DNA of 64,000 nucleotides from Renibacterium sp043789415 (GCF_043789415.1 NZ_JBDLLW010000001.1:1240001-1304000), one strand, 5' to 3'; shown: positions 7,201 to 15,680, numbered from the stretch's first letter. The notes: generated by a model not told the origin, from the sequence alone. Made by a program: numbers and translations.

Positions 7201-7518
7201 TTGCCTTTCAGCGCTGAACTAACCTGTGCTGGGTTCTCCACGTTTTTCTCCTTCACGGGAATTGCCACGGCTGCAGTTGTCTCCTTTGCAAATCAACGCA
7301 ATGTCGACAAAGACTTTTATGTTTCGATGACTCATGACCTACTGATGTTCGGCACCTTGTTCGCAGGGGCCTTCTTCCTCCTCGCCATCATTATCGGCTG
7401 CTCCTCGGCCAGAGCCGCCAGAGAAAAAGCACGCATAGCACTGTGGATCAAGGAACTTCAGCACGTTCACAACACAAAAGACAAAGGGCTTTGGCCTCGC
7501 TGGAGCCGCAGCCTCTGA
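7201..7518 (+). CDS. small two-helix membrane protein, uncertain start
   Basis: 105 codons from a TTG. Two hydrophobic helices (about residues 10-29 and 46-67) flank a short loop, followed by a basic tail; no family recognised. An in-frame ATG at 7168 is followed after eight codons by TAA (7192-7194). The real gene therefore either starts at the weak TTG or is a nonsense-mutated form of a slightly longer protein. It is probably the last gene of the lipoprotein group and ends next to the convergent cysN. Confidence 0.45.
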   Translation: MPFSAELTCAGFSTFFSFTGIATAAVVSFANQRNVDKDFYVSMTHDLLMFGTLFAGAFFLLAIIIGCSSARAAREKARIALWIKELQHVHNTKDKGLWPRWSRSL

Positions 7519-7519
7519 A

Positions 7520-8848
7520 TCACCACCGCTCACTCGCAGAATCAGCCGGATGTTCGGAGACCATTCCAGCTGCCAGAGTATTTCCATCCACCGGATCGAT
7601 GACTAAGAAGGCACCGGTTCGCCGGTGTGCCAGATACGGCTCCAGCGGCAAGGCCGAAGCCAGCCTGAGTTGCACAGCACCAATATCGTTCAACTCCAAT
7701 GAAGCAGCAGGTCGAAGGGAGAAACTCCCCAGCTCCAACGTTCCGCCAATACCCCGAACCAGGGCTTGGACCGTCCGAGTGCCGTGCTTCACCAGCACCT
7801 TATTGCCTTCTCGTAAGGGTTTGGGGGATAACCAGCACAAAGAGGAAGACAGATCCTGAGAGGCCTCCCTCGTGGTCCCCGCAGCTGCGAGCAGTTCCCC
7901 GCGTGCCACGTCCAATTCGTCCGCTAGCCTCAACACCACCGACTGCGGCGCCACCGCCCGATCAAGCACCGGCCCTCCCGGCCCATGGATCCCCACCACA
8001 GACGTCGTCCGGCCGCCCGGTAACACGGTGACCGAGTCCCCCACGGCGACAGCGCCCGAAGCGATCTGCCCCGCGTAACCCCGATAGTCTCGAAACTCTT
8101 CCGCAGAAAGACCCGGAGCCAGACCGCCCTGCGGGCGCACTACCAATTGCACCGGAAATCTGAAAGGTTCCGGAGTCTCAGCAAGAGATTCCAGCTCATC
8201 TACGGAAGGCAAGGACTCCAGAATCCCCAATAACGAGGGACCCGCATACCAGGGAGTCCGCTCTGAGCGCTCCACCACATTGTCACCTTCCAATGCGGAT
8301 ACCGGAATCACCAGCGGCGTCGCCAAACCAATTGAACCCGCCACCTCCACCACATCCTGAACAATCGATGCGAAAACTGACTGCGAAAAATCCACCAGAT
8401 CAATCTTGTTGACCGCAACCACCACGTGCGGCACCCGCAATAAATGCAGAACCGAAAGATGACGCCGAGTCTGCTCCAAAACACCCTTCCGGGCATCGAT
8501 CAGCACCACCACAGCATCCGCGGTGGAGGCCCCGGTCACGGTGTTCTTGGTGTACTGCACATGCCCGGGACAATCCGCCAGCACAAACGACCGCACAGAA
8601 CTAGCAAAGTACCGATACGCCACATCGATCGTGATGCCCTGCTCACGTTCAGCCCGCAAGCCGTCCGTCAATAGAGCCAGATCCACTCCTCCGGCAGCGC
8701 CACCGAAGCCGCGCTCAGCAGAAGTTCGCACCACCGCGGCCAAAGTATCGACCAGGATGGCCTTCGACTCGTGAAGCAACCGACCCACCAGGGTCGACTT
8801 CCCATCATCAACCGAACCCGCCGTCGCAAAACGGAAAAGAGAAGCCAC
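7520..8848 (-). CDS. cysN: sulfate adenylyltransferase subunit 1 (GTPase)
   Basis: 442 residues. GTP hydrolysis by CysN drives ATP sulfurylase, which makes adenylyl sulfate (APS) with CysD. G-motifs: GSVDDGKST (residues 11-19), DCPGHVQYTKN and VNKIDLV, followed by EF-Tu-like beta barrels. No APS-kinase (CysC) domain is fused at the C-terminus, which suits a pathway that reduces APS directly. The GTG start overlaps the cysD stop by one base (TAGTG). It is the last gene of the sulfate operon. Confidence 0.95.
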   Translation of the reverse strand: MASLFRFATAGSVDDGKSTLVGRLLHESKAILVDTLAAVVRTSAERGFGGAAGGVDLALLTDGLRAEREQGITIDVAYRYFASSVRSFVLADCPGHVQYTKNTVTGASTADAVVVLIDARKGVLEQTRRHLSVLHLLRVPHVVVAVNKIDLVDFSQSVFASIVQDVVEVAGSIGLATPLVIPVSALEGDNVVERSERTPWYAGPSLLGILESLPSVDELESLAETPEPFRFPVQLVVRPQGGLAPGLSAEEFRDYRGYAGQIASGAVAVGDSVTVLPGGRTTSVVGIHGPGGPVLDRAVAPQSVVLRLADELDVARGELLAAAGTTREASQDLSSSLCWLSPKPLREGNKVLVKHGTRTVQALVRGIGGTLELGSFSLRPAASLELNDIGAVQLRLASALPLEPYLAHRRTGAFLVIDPVDGNTLAAGMVSEHPADSASERW

Positions 8849-9798
8849 TAGAAATACCCGTCCTTTTTCCGATCTTCCATCGCAGCCTCAGAGATGCGGT
8901 CATCCGCTCGAGTAGCACCACGCTCAGTCAGGGTGGAAGCCGCAACCTCCAGCACGACGTCGTGCACAGTGGCCGCCGAGGACACCACAGCCCCGGTGCA
9001 AGACATATCCCCCACTGTGCGATACCTGACGGTTTGGGAAACCACGGCTTCGGCCGGACCAGGTATCGAAAAGGGGCCCACCGCCATCCACATTCCTTCA
9101 CGTTCAAAGACCTCGCGCCGATGTGCGAAGTAAATCTCGGGAAGCTCGATCCCCTCCCGTTCGATATACCTCCAGATATCCAACTCGGTCCAGTTTGAAA
9201 TCGGAAAGGCTCTGACATGCTGCCCCACGGCATGCCGCCCGTTATAGAGATTCCACAACTCAGGACGTTGATTGCGTGGATCCCATTGACCGAACTCATC
9301 CCGCAGCGAAAGAATTCGTTCCTTCGCTCGTGCCTTATCCTCATCTCTCCGCCCTCCCCCGAAGACGGCGTCGAACCTCTCCGAAGCAATCACCCCGAGC
9401 AGCGGAGCGGTCTGCAGAGGATTCCGCGTGCCATCGGCGCGCTCAGCCAGTTCACCCCGATCGAGATACTCCTGCACGCTTGCCACTACGAGCCGCAGTC
9501 CCAGCCTTGCCACGGTGCGATCCCGGAACTCCAGCACCTCGGGAAAGTTGTGCCCCGTATCAACGTGCAGCACCGGGAAGGGAATCCGCCCCGGCCAGAA
9601 GGCCTTGGCAGCCAGATGTAGCATCACCACGGAATCCTTGCCGCCGGAGAACAGCATCGCGGGACGCTCGAACTCCGCAAACACCTCTCGGAGAATATGA
9701 ATCGACTCAGACTCCAAGACATCCAAACTGTCCAGCTGCCCCGTCTCGCGGGCGACCAAGGATCCTCCGACGCTTCGATCGGCGGATTCGATGCTCAT
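8848..9798 (-). CDS. cysD: sulfate adenylyltransferase subunit 2
   Basis: 316 residues, the catalytic subunit of ATP sulfurylase (ATP + sulfate to APS + PPi). It has the PP-loop SGGKDS (residues 51-56), HVDTGHNFPE and GGRRDEDKARAKER, and ends in the typical DRKKDGYF. The ATG at 9798 overlaps the cysH stop (ATGA); an upstream in-frame GTG at 9813 lies inside cysH and is less likely. Its neighbours cysH and cysN complete the activation and reduction steps. Confidence 0.96.
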   Translation of the reverse strand: MSIESADRSVGGSLVARETGQLDSLDVLESESIHILREVFAEFERPAMLFSGGKDSVVMLHLAAKAFWPGRIPFPVLHVDTGHNFPEVLEFRDRTVARLGLRLVVASVQEYLDRGELAERADGTRNPLQTAPLLGVIASERFDAVFGGGRRDEDKARAKERILSLRDEFGQWDPRNQRPELWNLYNGRHAVGQHVRAFPISNWTELDIWRYIEREGIELPEIYFAHRREVFEREGMWMAVGPFSIPGPAEAVVSQTVRYRTVGDMSCTGAVVSSAATVHDVVLEVAASTLTERGATRADDRISEAAMEDRKKDGYF

Positions 9799-10544
9799 AG
9801 ATGAATCCCGCACTCAGTCTTATCCGTCCCCGACCAGCGACCAGCCCGAGGATCTTCACCCGGCGCCACCGGCCTGGTACACGGAGCACAGCCGATGGAA
9901 AGATACCCCCGCGACATCAAGGGGTTCACCGGGATCAAATTCTCTTCGGCGTAGGTGACTAAAGCGTCCAAAGACCAGCCAGCCAGTGGGTTCACCTTCA
10001 CCAAGCCGTGGGAGGCATCCCAACTGAGTAGTGGAGTGTTCGTCCGGGTGGGGGCTTCGTCACGCCGCACTCCGGTGAACCACACTTCATATCCGCTGAG
10101 CGCCTTTTTCAAGGGATCCATCTTGCGCAACTGGCAGCATCGGGCCGGATCCCGGGTAAAAAGATCCTTGCCGAACTCCGCATCCTGCTCGGCCACGGTA
10201 CGCTCCGGGAGCACATCGACAATATTGACCGGAAAGTACCGGGCCACCGTCTTCCTGGTGTCATGGGTCTCTGGAAAGTGGTACCCGGTCTCCAAGAAGA
10301 GCACATCGACTCCAGGAAGCTGCTCGGCCACCAAAGCGGGCAGCACGGCGTCAGCCATCGAACAGGCGACGGCGCTCGCCGAGACCTCGAAGTGGCGTGC
10401 CACCCAGGCGATCACTTCGGCGGTCGGAGCATCCCAGCCGAGTTCCCCGACGCCGGAATCCACCAGAGCCCGGAGCTCCTGCTCCGAACGAAACGGCACG
10501 GCATGGGTGCGTCGCACCTTCGTCACTTCAGAGACCTCGCTCAT
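9795..10544 (-). CDS. cysH: adenylyl-sulfate reductase, Fe-S type
   Basis: 249 residues. Reduces activated sulfate to sulfite using thioredoxin. Cys136-Cys137 (ARCCQLRK) and Cys219-x2-Cys222 (GCAPCT) are the ligands of a [4Fe-4S] cluster, the hallmark of enzymes acting on APS rather than PAPS. The catalytic Cys245 lies in the C-terminal ECGIHL. The absence of cysC nearby fits this. It overlaps the sulfite reductase stop by ATGA and the cysD start by ATGA, so the operon is tightly coupled. Confidence 0.95.
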   Translation of the reverse strand: MSEVSEVTKVRRTHAVPFRSEQELRALVDSGVGELGWDAPTAEVIAWVARHFEVSASAVACSMADAVLPALVAEQLPGVDVLFLETGYHFPETHDTRKTVARYFPVNIVDVLPERTVAEQDAEFGKDLFTRDPARCCQLRKMDPLKKALSGYEVWFTGVRRDEAPTRTNTPLLSWDASHGLVKVNPLAGWSLDALVTYAEENLIPVNPLMSRGYLSIGCAPCTRPVAPGEDPRAGRWSGTDKTECGIHL

Positions 10545-12277
10545 TTCACAATATCCTCATCAACCCGATGTGCCCACTGGGCGAAGGTCTCCTCCGGATC
10601 GCGACCCGCCACGAAGCTGCGCACCACCCGTTCGACATAGTCCGGCAGGTCCTGCGCGGTGACTTTGAGCCCGCGAATAGTCCGGCCCAGCCCGGCCTCC
10701 TCACGGTTCGATGAGGCCAGGCCACCGCCGAGGTGAACTTGGAACCCCGGGGCCGGATCGCCGTCAGGAGTGGGCAGCATCATTCCTTTCAACCCGATGT
10801 CAGCGGTCTGAATCCGAGCACATGAGTTGGGGCAGCCATTGATATGCAAAGCGATCGGATCCACCAATTCACCCGAATCGACCAGATCGGCGAGCCTCTT
10901 CTCTAACTCGGTGATTGCGGTCGCCGCAGTCACCTTGGTCTCCACTATGGCCAATTTGCAGTACTCGATTCCGGTGCAGGCGATCGTGCTACGACGGAAG
11001 ATCGAGGGCTTGGCGGTCAGCCCGAGCGGCTCGATGGCCGCCAAAAGTGATTCCACCCGCTCTCCAGGCACATCCAGAATGACCAGTTTCTGATGCGGCG
11101 TCGTCCGCAGGCGCTGAGAACCGTGAGCTTCAATGACCGAGGCGAGGGCCAGCAGCTTTTCACCGGAAACCCGCCCGACGGTCGGTGCGACTCCGATATA
11201 ACGCCTGCCGTCTTTCTGCTCATGAACTCCGATATGGTCACCCGGAGAAGTGGGTTTGGCCGCTGCAGGCCCGTCCGGCAGGGCATAACCCAGATATTCG
11301 GTCTCGAGAACTTCGCGAAACTTCACCGGCCCCCAATCGTTCATCAGGAATTTGAGCCGCGCCTTGGTCCGCATCCTGCGATACCCGTAATCCCGGAAAA
11401 TGCTGGTCACTCCCAGCCATACCTCAGCTGCGACCACGGGCTCGACGAAAACCCCCAGCCGCTCGGCCAGCCGGGCACTGGTGGAGAGCCCTCCTCCCAC
11501 CCACAGGTCATAACCGGCGCCCAGGCTCGGGTGGACAACTCCCACCAGGGCGAAATCATTGATCTCATGCACCACGTCCTGGGAGGGATGCCCAGTGATC
11601 GCCGTTTTGTACTTACGCGGCAGATTCGCCAGTTCCGGATCACCGATGAAACGATCAGCCAGCTCGTTGATCAGTGGGCTCGGATCGATGATCTCGTCGG
11701 CGGCAATACCCGCCACGGGAGAGCCCAGGATCACCCGTGGAACATCCCCACAGGCCTCCGTCGTGGAGAGCCCCACGCTCTCCAGCCGCTGCCAGATCTC
11801 CGGCACGTCCTCGATCCTGATCCAGTGCAACTGAATATTCTGCCGGTCGGTCAGATCGGCCGAACCACGAGCGAAATCCACCGAGATCTGAGCGATCACC
11901 CGCAGCTGTCGAGTGTTCAAAGCCCCGCCGTCAATGCGCACCCGCAACATGAAATAGCGGTCTTCCAGCTCGTGCGGCTGCAGCGTCGCGGTCTTCCCGC
12001 CTTCGATTCCTGGTTTCCGCTGGGTGTACAGGCCCCACCAGCGAAAGCGCCCGTGCAGATCGGTCTCCTCGATGGAGTCGAAGCCCTGCTGCGAATAGAT
12101 CTGTTCAATGCGTTCCCGCACGTTCAGGCCGCCGTCTTGCTGCTTCCAGCTCTCATTGGCGTTCAGCGGTGCGGTGCCGTCCACCTTCCACTGACCATGA
12201 GGCTTCGCCGCAGGCCGGGCAGCGCGCACCGGCCGGTTCTGGGCATCAGCACGAGGATCGGTTGCAGCCTGCGTCAT
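10541..12277 (-). CDS. sir: ferredoxin-dependent sulfite reductase
   Basis: 578 residues, siroheme and [4Fe-4S] enzyme reducing sulfite to sulfide with six electrons from ferredoxin. The cluster ligands are Cys434/Cys440 (CTGIEYC) and Cys482/Cys486 (CPNSC). Two ferredoxin-like half domains are present. The family (NirA/Sir) also holds nitrite reductases; the company of cysH, cysD, cysN and cbiX decides for sulfite. The ATG at 12277 has no Shine-Dalgarno but has TAATCT 6 nt upstream, so the message is probably leaderless. Phased boxes at 12321-12355 match the transporter promoters. Confidence 0.93.
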   Translation of the reverse strand: MTQAATDPRADAQNRPVRAARPAAKPHGQWKVDGTAPLNANESWKQQDGGLNVRERIEQIYSQQGFDSIEETDLHGRFRWWGLYTQRKPGIEGGKTATLQPHELEDRYFMLRVRIDGGALNTRQLRVIAQISVDFARGSADLTDRQNIQLHWIRIEDVPEIWQRLESVGLSTTEACGDVPRVILGSPVAGIAADEIIDPSPLINELADRFIGDPELANLPRKYKTAITGHPSQDVVHEINDFALVGVVHPSLGAGYDLWVGGGLSTSARLAERLGVFVEPVVAAEVWLGVTSIFRDYGYRRMRTKARLKFLMNDWGPVKFREVLETEYLGYALPDGPAAAKPTSPGDHIGVHEQKDGRRYIGVAPTVGRVSGEKLLALASVIEAHGSQRLRTTPHQKLVILDVPGERVESLLAAIEPLGLTAKPSIFRRSTIACTGIEYCKLAIVETKVTAATAITELEKRLADLVDSGELVDPIALHINGCPNSCARIQTADIGLKGMMLPTPDGDPAPGFQVHLGGGLASSNREEAGLGRTIRGLKVTAQDLPDYVERVVRSFVAGRDPEETFAQWAHRVDEDIVK

Positions 12278-12283
12278 GTACTG

Positions 12284-12289
12284 AGATTA
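12284..12289 (-). promoter_or_regulatory. -10 hexamer of leaderless sulfite reductase gene
   Basis: TAATCT on the minus strand, exactly 6 nt before the ATG at 12277. Confidence 0.65.
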
Positions 12290-12320
12290 GGACGGCGTGC
12301 GGAACACGCTGGAATACCTC

Positions 12321-12355
12321 GCAACCGTAGGTCATCTATGGCAATACTTCGTCAT
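12321..12355 (-). promoter_or_regulatory. 10-bp-phased GTCAT boxes upstream of sulfite reductase
   Basis: On the + strand: GCAAC 12321, GTCAT 12331, GCAAT 12341, GTCAT 12351. The first box begins 32 bp from the -10 hexamer, within one base of the spacing at the two transporter promoters. A direct repeat AATAC(C/T)TCG at 12313 and 12343 is superimposed. This is a candidate operator or activator site for the sulfur operon. Confidence 0.65.
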
Positions 12356-12462
12356 AACGACGCGCCCGCCACGCCCTCGAGTCGCGTGTGCTGAGAGCTC
12401 AGCAGCCACGACCCGGCTCCGGCATTCCGACCAGGACTCCTAGATCGCCTAGCCCTCAGCGG

Positions 12463-13152
12463 CTAACCGGCGACGGCGTCGAAACGGTCCAGAGCGATCT
12501 GCGCCAGCACCGGATCCGGCAGCAAAGGCGCGGCGAGCTGATCGGCCCCGGCCTGCGAGAGCAGTCGGTGGAAGTATCCCGGGGCGAGCAGATAAGAGGC
12601 CACCGCGACCTTGGCGTGTTCCGGCAGCTGCTGGCGCAGCAGCTGCACCGCGGCTGGAACCCTGGGTTCCGCACCCGCGCCGTAGCCAACCCGAACCGGA
12701 CAAGGCAGCAGTGCGCGCAGCTGCCCTGCCATCTCCTCAATAGCAACCGCAGCGCTGGCCTTAGAAGAGCCGGCAGCGGCGAAGACCACACCCCAGTCAG
12801 CTTCAGAATCCATCACCGCCGCAACTCGGCGAGCCAACAGTTCGGCGAGCCGGGAGTCCGGTCCTAGCGGCGCTGCCGCGCGGGTCAGTGGCCGAGTTGC
12901 TACGGCCTGAGCAATATCCACTTCTACGTGATAGCCAACGGATAGCAGCAGGGGCACGACGACGGCGGGAACCCCCTCGGGCAGCCGGGAAAGCACCTCG
13001 GGGAGTGCCGGGCTCTGCACATCCACGTAGGCTTCCCGCACTTCCAGGGCCGGCCGCAACTCAGCGATCCGCCGACGCAACTGAGCCACTTCAGTCCGGG
13101 CCTGCGGATCGTCGGTGCCGTGCGAGCAGGCAATCAGAATGGGCTGCTTCAT
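12463..13152 (-). CDS. sirohydrochlorin chelatase, CbiX/SirB type
   Basis: 229 residues. Inserts Fe2+ into sirohydrochlorin to give siroheme, the cofactor of the sulfite reductase encoded next. The N-terminus ILIACSHGTDDPQA carries the metal-binding His of the class II chelatase fold. A second half with HAKVAVASYLLAPGYFHRLL supplies the other His-containing motif. The longer frame upstream (to 13290) overlaps the divergent gene and has no support; the ATG at 13152 is followed directly by the conserved strand. TACACT lies 7 nt before it. It is 185 bp from sir, so it may have its own transcript as well as reading into the operon. Confidence 0.88.
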   Translation of the reverse strand: MKQPILIACSHGTDDPQARTEVAQLRRRIAELRPALEVREAYVDVQSPALPEVLSRLPEGVPAVVVPLLLSVGYHVEVDIAQAVATRPLTRAAAPLGPDSRLAELLARRVAAVMDSEADWGVVFAAAGSSKASAAVAIEEMAGQLRALLPCPVRVGYGAGAEPRVPAAVQLLRQQLPEHAKVAVASYLLAPGYFHRLLSQAGADQLAAPLLPDPVLAQIALDRFDAVAG

Positions 13153-13159
13153 CCTGGGA

Positions 13160-13169
13160 AGTGTAATCT
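13160..13169. promoter_or_regulatory. overlapping divergent -10 elements (cbiX / TRIC gene)
   Basis: The decamer AGTGTAATCT holds TACACT for the minus strand (7 nt before ATG 13152) and TAATCT for the plus strand (6 nt before GTG 13176), sharing the central TA. Only 23 bp separate the two start codons, so both mRNAs must be leaderless or nearly so. Confidence 0.6.
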
Positions 13170-13175
13170 GCTCCG

Positions 13176-13793
13176 GTGAGTATCGAAATTCTGCCTGATC
13201 TGCTGGGCGTCTTTTTCTTCGCCGTCTCGGGCAGCCTGCTGGCAGGCCGCAAGGGCTTCGACCTGATCGGTTCGCTGTTGCTCGGCTCACTGGTCGGCCT
13301 GGGCGGCGGAGTCGCCAGGGATCTCATCATCGGCCAGATTCCGGCGGCTTTCTCAAACCCGGTCTATCTGTTGCCGCCGGTACTGGCTGCTCTGCTGGTG
13401 TTCTGGCTCTACAACTCGGTGGAGAAAATCGGACGATGGCTCACTGTTTTCGACGCCGCAGGTCTCGCCCTGTTCTGCATCACCGGCACCGTCAAAGCAC
13501 TCAATTTCGGCTTCAACCCGGTGGCCTCCGTACTGCTCGGCGTGACCAGCGCGGTGGGCGGTGGGCTGCTGCGTGATGTGGTGGCCAATCAGGTTCCGCA
13601 ACTCTTCAACTCACACGATATCTACGCCATCCCGGCCATTCTGGGCGCTACTCTGGCGGCCTTCGCCTGGACCGGTCGCTGGCTCAACGTGGGCACCGGA
13701 ATCGCGATCGCCGTCGTGGTTTTCACCTTTCGAATCGCGGCCTGGCACTTCCGCTGGCACGCCCCCTTAGCGGTGCGAAAGAACAAGCTCTAG
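13176..13793 (+). CDS. TRIC/YicG family (UPF0126) membrane protein
   Basis: 205 residues with seven predicted membrane segments. They form two tandem UPF0126 repeats, recognisable by the paired motifs GLGGGVARDLIIGQIPAAF and AVGGGLLRDVVANQVPQLF. Family members form trimeric cation channels; some bacterial relatives are linked to glycine transport. The GTG start follows a -10 hexamer by 6 nt and has no Shine-Dalgarno. It is divergent from cbiX, with no evident functional link. Confidence 0.9.
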   Translation: MSIEILPDLLGVFFFAVSGSLLAGRKGFDLIGSLLLGSLVGLGGGVARDLIIGQIPAAFSNPVYLLPPVLAALLVFWLYNSVEKIGRWLTVFDAAGLALFCITGTVKALNFGFNPVASVLLGVTSAVGGGLLRDVVANQVPQLFNSHDIYAIPAILGATLAAFAWTGRWLNVGTGIAIAVVVFTFRIAAWHFRWHAPLAVRKNKL

Positions 13794-13821
13794 CGCACAG
13801 CAGCAATCCGGCTCACGGTGA

Positions 13822-13848
13822 GGGGCCCAGGCTGAGGTTCAGGGCCCC
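13822..13848. terminator. GC-rich hairpin between convergent genes, using last codons of the S9 peptidase
   Basis: GGGGCCC at 13822-13828 pairs with GGGCCCC at 13842-13848. The right arm is the Leu-Gly-Pro end of the peptidase gene and the loop contains its stop codon. No T-run follows, so termination may need Rho or be weak. Confidence 0.45.
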
Positions 13849-15674
13849 AGAGTTCGGCGCAAGAACTCCACGGCTCGCGGATAGGCTTCCAGCTGATTCT
13901 TCCGCCGGCTCAGCCCGTGGCCCTCATCGGCATAAACCAGCATTTCGCATTCACTGCCATTGGCTCGCACCGCAGCGGCCACCTGCTCGGCCTCGCTCAG
14001 CGGAACCCGCGGGTCGTTGGCACCGTGAATCACCATCAAGGGTTTCGCCAACCGGTCGATTCTGGGCAGCGGTGAAGCATCTTCGAGAACCTGCCGGTGG
14101 TGCGCCAGCGAACCATATTCCCGCTCCCGGTAAGCCCGGCGGTACGCAGAGGTGTTTTCCATAAAAGTCACCAGCGAGCTCATCCCGACGATATCCACTC
14201 CGGAGGCCCAGTACTCCGGGAAGAAGGTCATCCCGGCGAGCACCATATAACCGCCGTAGCTGCCGCCGTAGAGCGCCACTCGTCCGCCATCGACGCCGTT
14301 GCTCACCAGCCAGCGATGGATGTCCACCAGATCTTCAACGGAGTCCAAGCGCAGTTCGACGTCGTCCAACGACATCCAGCGTCGGCCATAACCGCTGGAA
14401 CCTCGGACATTGGGCACCACTACGGTGTGCCCGGAGATCACCAGAGCCGCGTTCCGAGGCGACCACTGGAAGAGGCTGGCGGATTCCGGGCCGCCATGGA
14501 TGTTGAGCACCGCGCTGGCATCGCCCCTGCTGACAAAAGCGGGGATCTGCTCACCGTCACGAGTGGGAATCCGCACCACTGAGGGAACCGGCAGTTGAGC
14601 GGCCAGCTCACGCCCCGGCGCAGAAGTCCGTTGCTTCGGCTCCACCGGACCGCCGAGCTGCGCCGTCAGCTCCGCGCTGAAGGCTTCGTCCGGAAAGACC
14701 GGAGAGGAGAAAGTGAAGGCGAGCCAACGGCCATTGGCACTCAGAACCCCCGATGCCCACCCACTTCCGGGCAGACCGACTGGGACCTCTGCACCGATCA
14801 GCGGCACGCCGTCCACCACCTCGAGATCGCTCAGGCTCAGCCTGCTCTGGCCATCTTTGAGACGCTGGATCAGTGCCCGCTCACCGCTCTCATTGAGCCG
14901 AATCGAAAGATTGCACTCCGCTTCGGCCAGCACAGAGTGCCAACTCTGATCGGCCACCCGATAGAAACTGAGGGATCTGAAGTCAGTGCTGGCATCCTGG
15001 CTGGTCAGAAATCCCGAAGAGTCGGCGAGCCAGCTGACCTCCCCGTACTGGCCGGGTGCGTTCTCATCGGTGAGTAATCGCCATTCCCCCGCGGCGACGT
15101 CGAGAAGCCGCAGCGTGCTGGAGGCCGGCTGCAGGCTCATCGCGCTCGATACCAGATAACGACCATCGGGAGATGCCGAGACCTGGGCGAAGCTGCCGCC
15201 GCCGTCCCAGAGCACCTGTTCCGCCCCACTGATATGAACTCGCCGGATCAGATCGAAGTCGACCTGATTGCGACGATTGGTGGAGTAGATCAAAGCCTCG
15301 GAGTCGAGAGCCATCAGATGATAGATATGCTGCGGATCATCGATCAGCGGCGACAGCATACTCACCGGTAGCTGTACCGTCTCGGGGTCCAGCAGATAGA
15401 GCTGGTGCCTTTCATTACCATCGGTATCAGAGGAGATCACCACCTGCCGGCTTCCGGGCAGATATCTTCCGGTGGCCGTGGAACTGAAATTCGTCAGCTG
15501 ACGCCGCTCCCCATCGGGCAGCACTTCCCAGAGCTGGCTGGTGCCGTGAAGATTGCTATTGGTCAGCACGGTTCCATCGTCGGCCACGTCAGCCACTGAA
15601 GAAATCGGCAGGTTGAGCAGCTTTTTAACGTTCTCGATCAGCTCGGTGGGGACAGCAGGCGTTTCAGAGGTCAT
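13839..15674 (-). CDS. S9 family (prolyl oligopeptidase-type) serine peptidase
   Basis: 611 residues. A beta-propeller-like region (about 20-350) narrows access to a C-terminal alpha/beta-hydrolase domain. The catalytic triad is Ser472 (GGSYGGYM), Asp554 (HGANDPRVP) and His586 (DEGHGL), the order of acylaminoacyl/dipeptidyl peptidases. No signal peptide, so probably a cytosolic peptide-trimming enzyme. The ATG at 15674 has TAGGAT exactly 6 nt upstream, in a promoter shared with the divergent SMI1-like gene. Confidence 0.92.
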   Translation of the reverse strand: MTSETPAVPTELIENVKKLLNLPISSVADVADDGTVLTNSNLHGTSQLWEVLPDGERRQLTNFSSTATGRYLPGSRQVVISSDTDGNERHQLYLLDPETVQLPVSMLSPLIDDPQHIYHLMALDSEALIYSTNRRNQVDFDLIRRVHISGAEQVLWDGGGSFAQVSASPDGRYLVSSAMSLQPASSTLRLLDVAAGEWRLLTDENAPGQYGEVSWLADSSGFLTSQDASTDFRSLSFYRVADQSWHSVLAEAECNLSIRLNESGERALIQRLKDGQSRLSLSDLEVVDGVPLIGAEVPVGLPGSGWASGVLSANGRWLAFTFSSPVFPDEAFSAELTAQLGGPVEPKQRTSAPGRELAAQLPVPSVVRIPTRDGEQIPAFVSRGDASAVLNIHGGPESASLFQWSPRNAALVISGHTVVVPNVRGSSGYGRRWMSLDDVELRLDSVEDLVDIHRWLVSNGVDGGRVALYGGSYGGYMVLAGMTFFPEYWASGVDIVGMSSLVTFMENTSAYRRAYREREYGSLAHHRQVLEDASPLPRIDRLAKPLMVIHGANDPRVPLSEAEQVAAAVRANGSECEMLVYADEGHGLSRRKNQLEAYPRAVEFLRRTLGP

Positions 15675-15680
15675 AAAAAC

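Noticed and set aside
11093..12394. 433-codon plus-strand frame opposite sulfite reductase
   Set aside because: It is antisense to sulfite reductase, whose cysteine ligands are intact, and has no start signals or domains.
12462..12463. Possible tRNA or small RNA in the cbiX-sir gap and other gaps
   Set aside because: No cloverleaf, T-loop GTTCGA context or stable stem with T-run was found in the intergenic gaps inspected.
13153..13290. N-terminal extension of the CbiX frame
   Set aside because: It would overlap the divergent TRIC gene and both promoters; the extension is Arg/Pro-rich without conservation signals.
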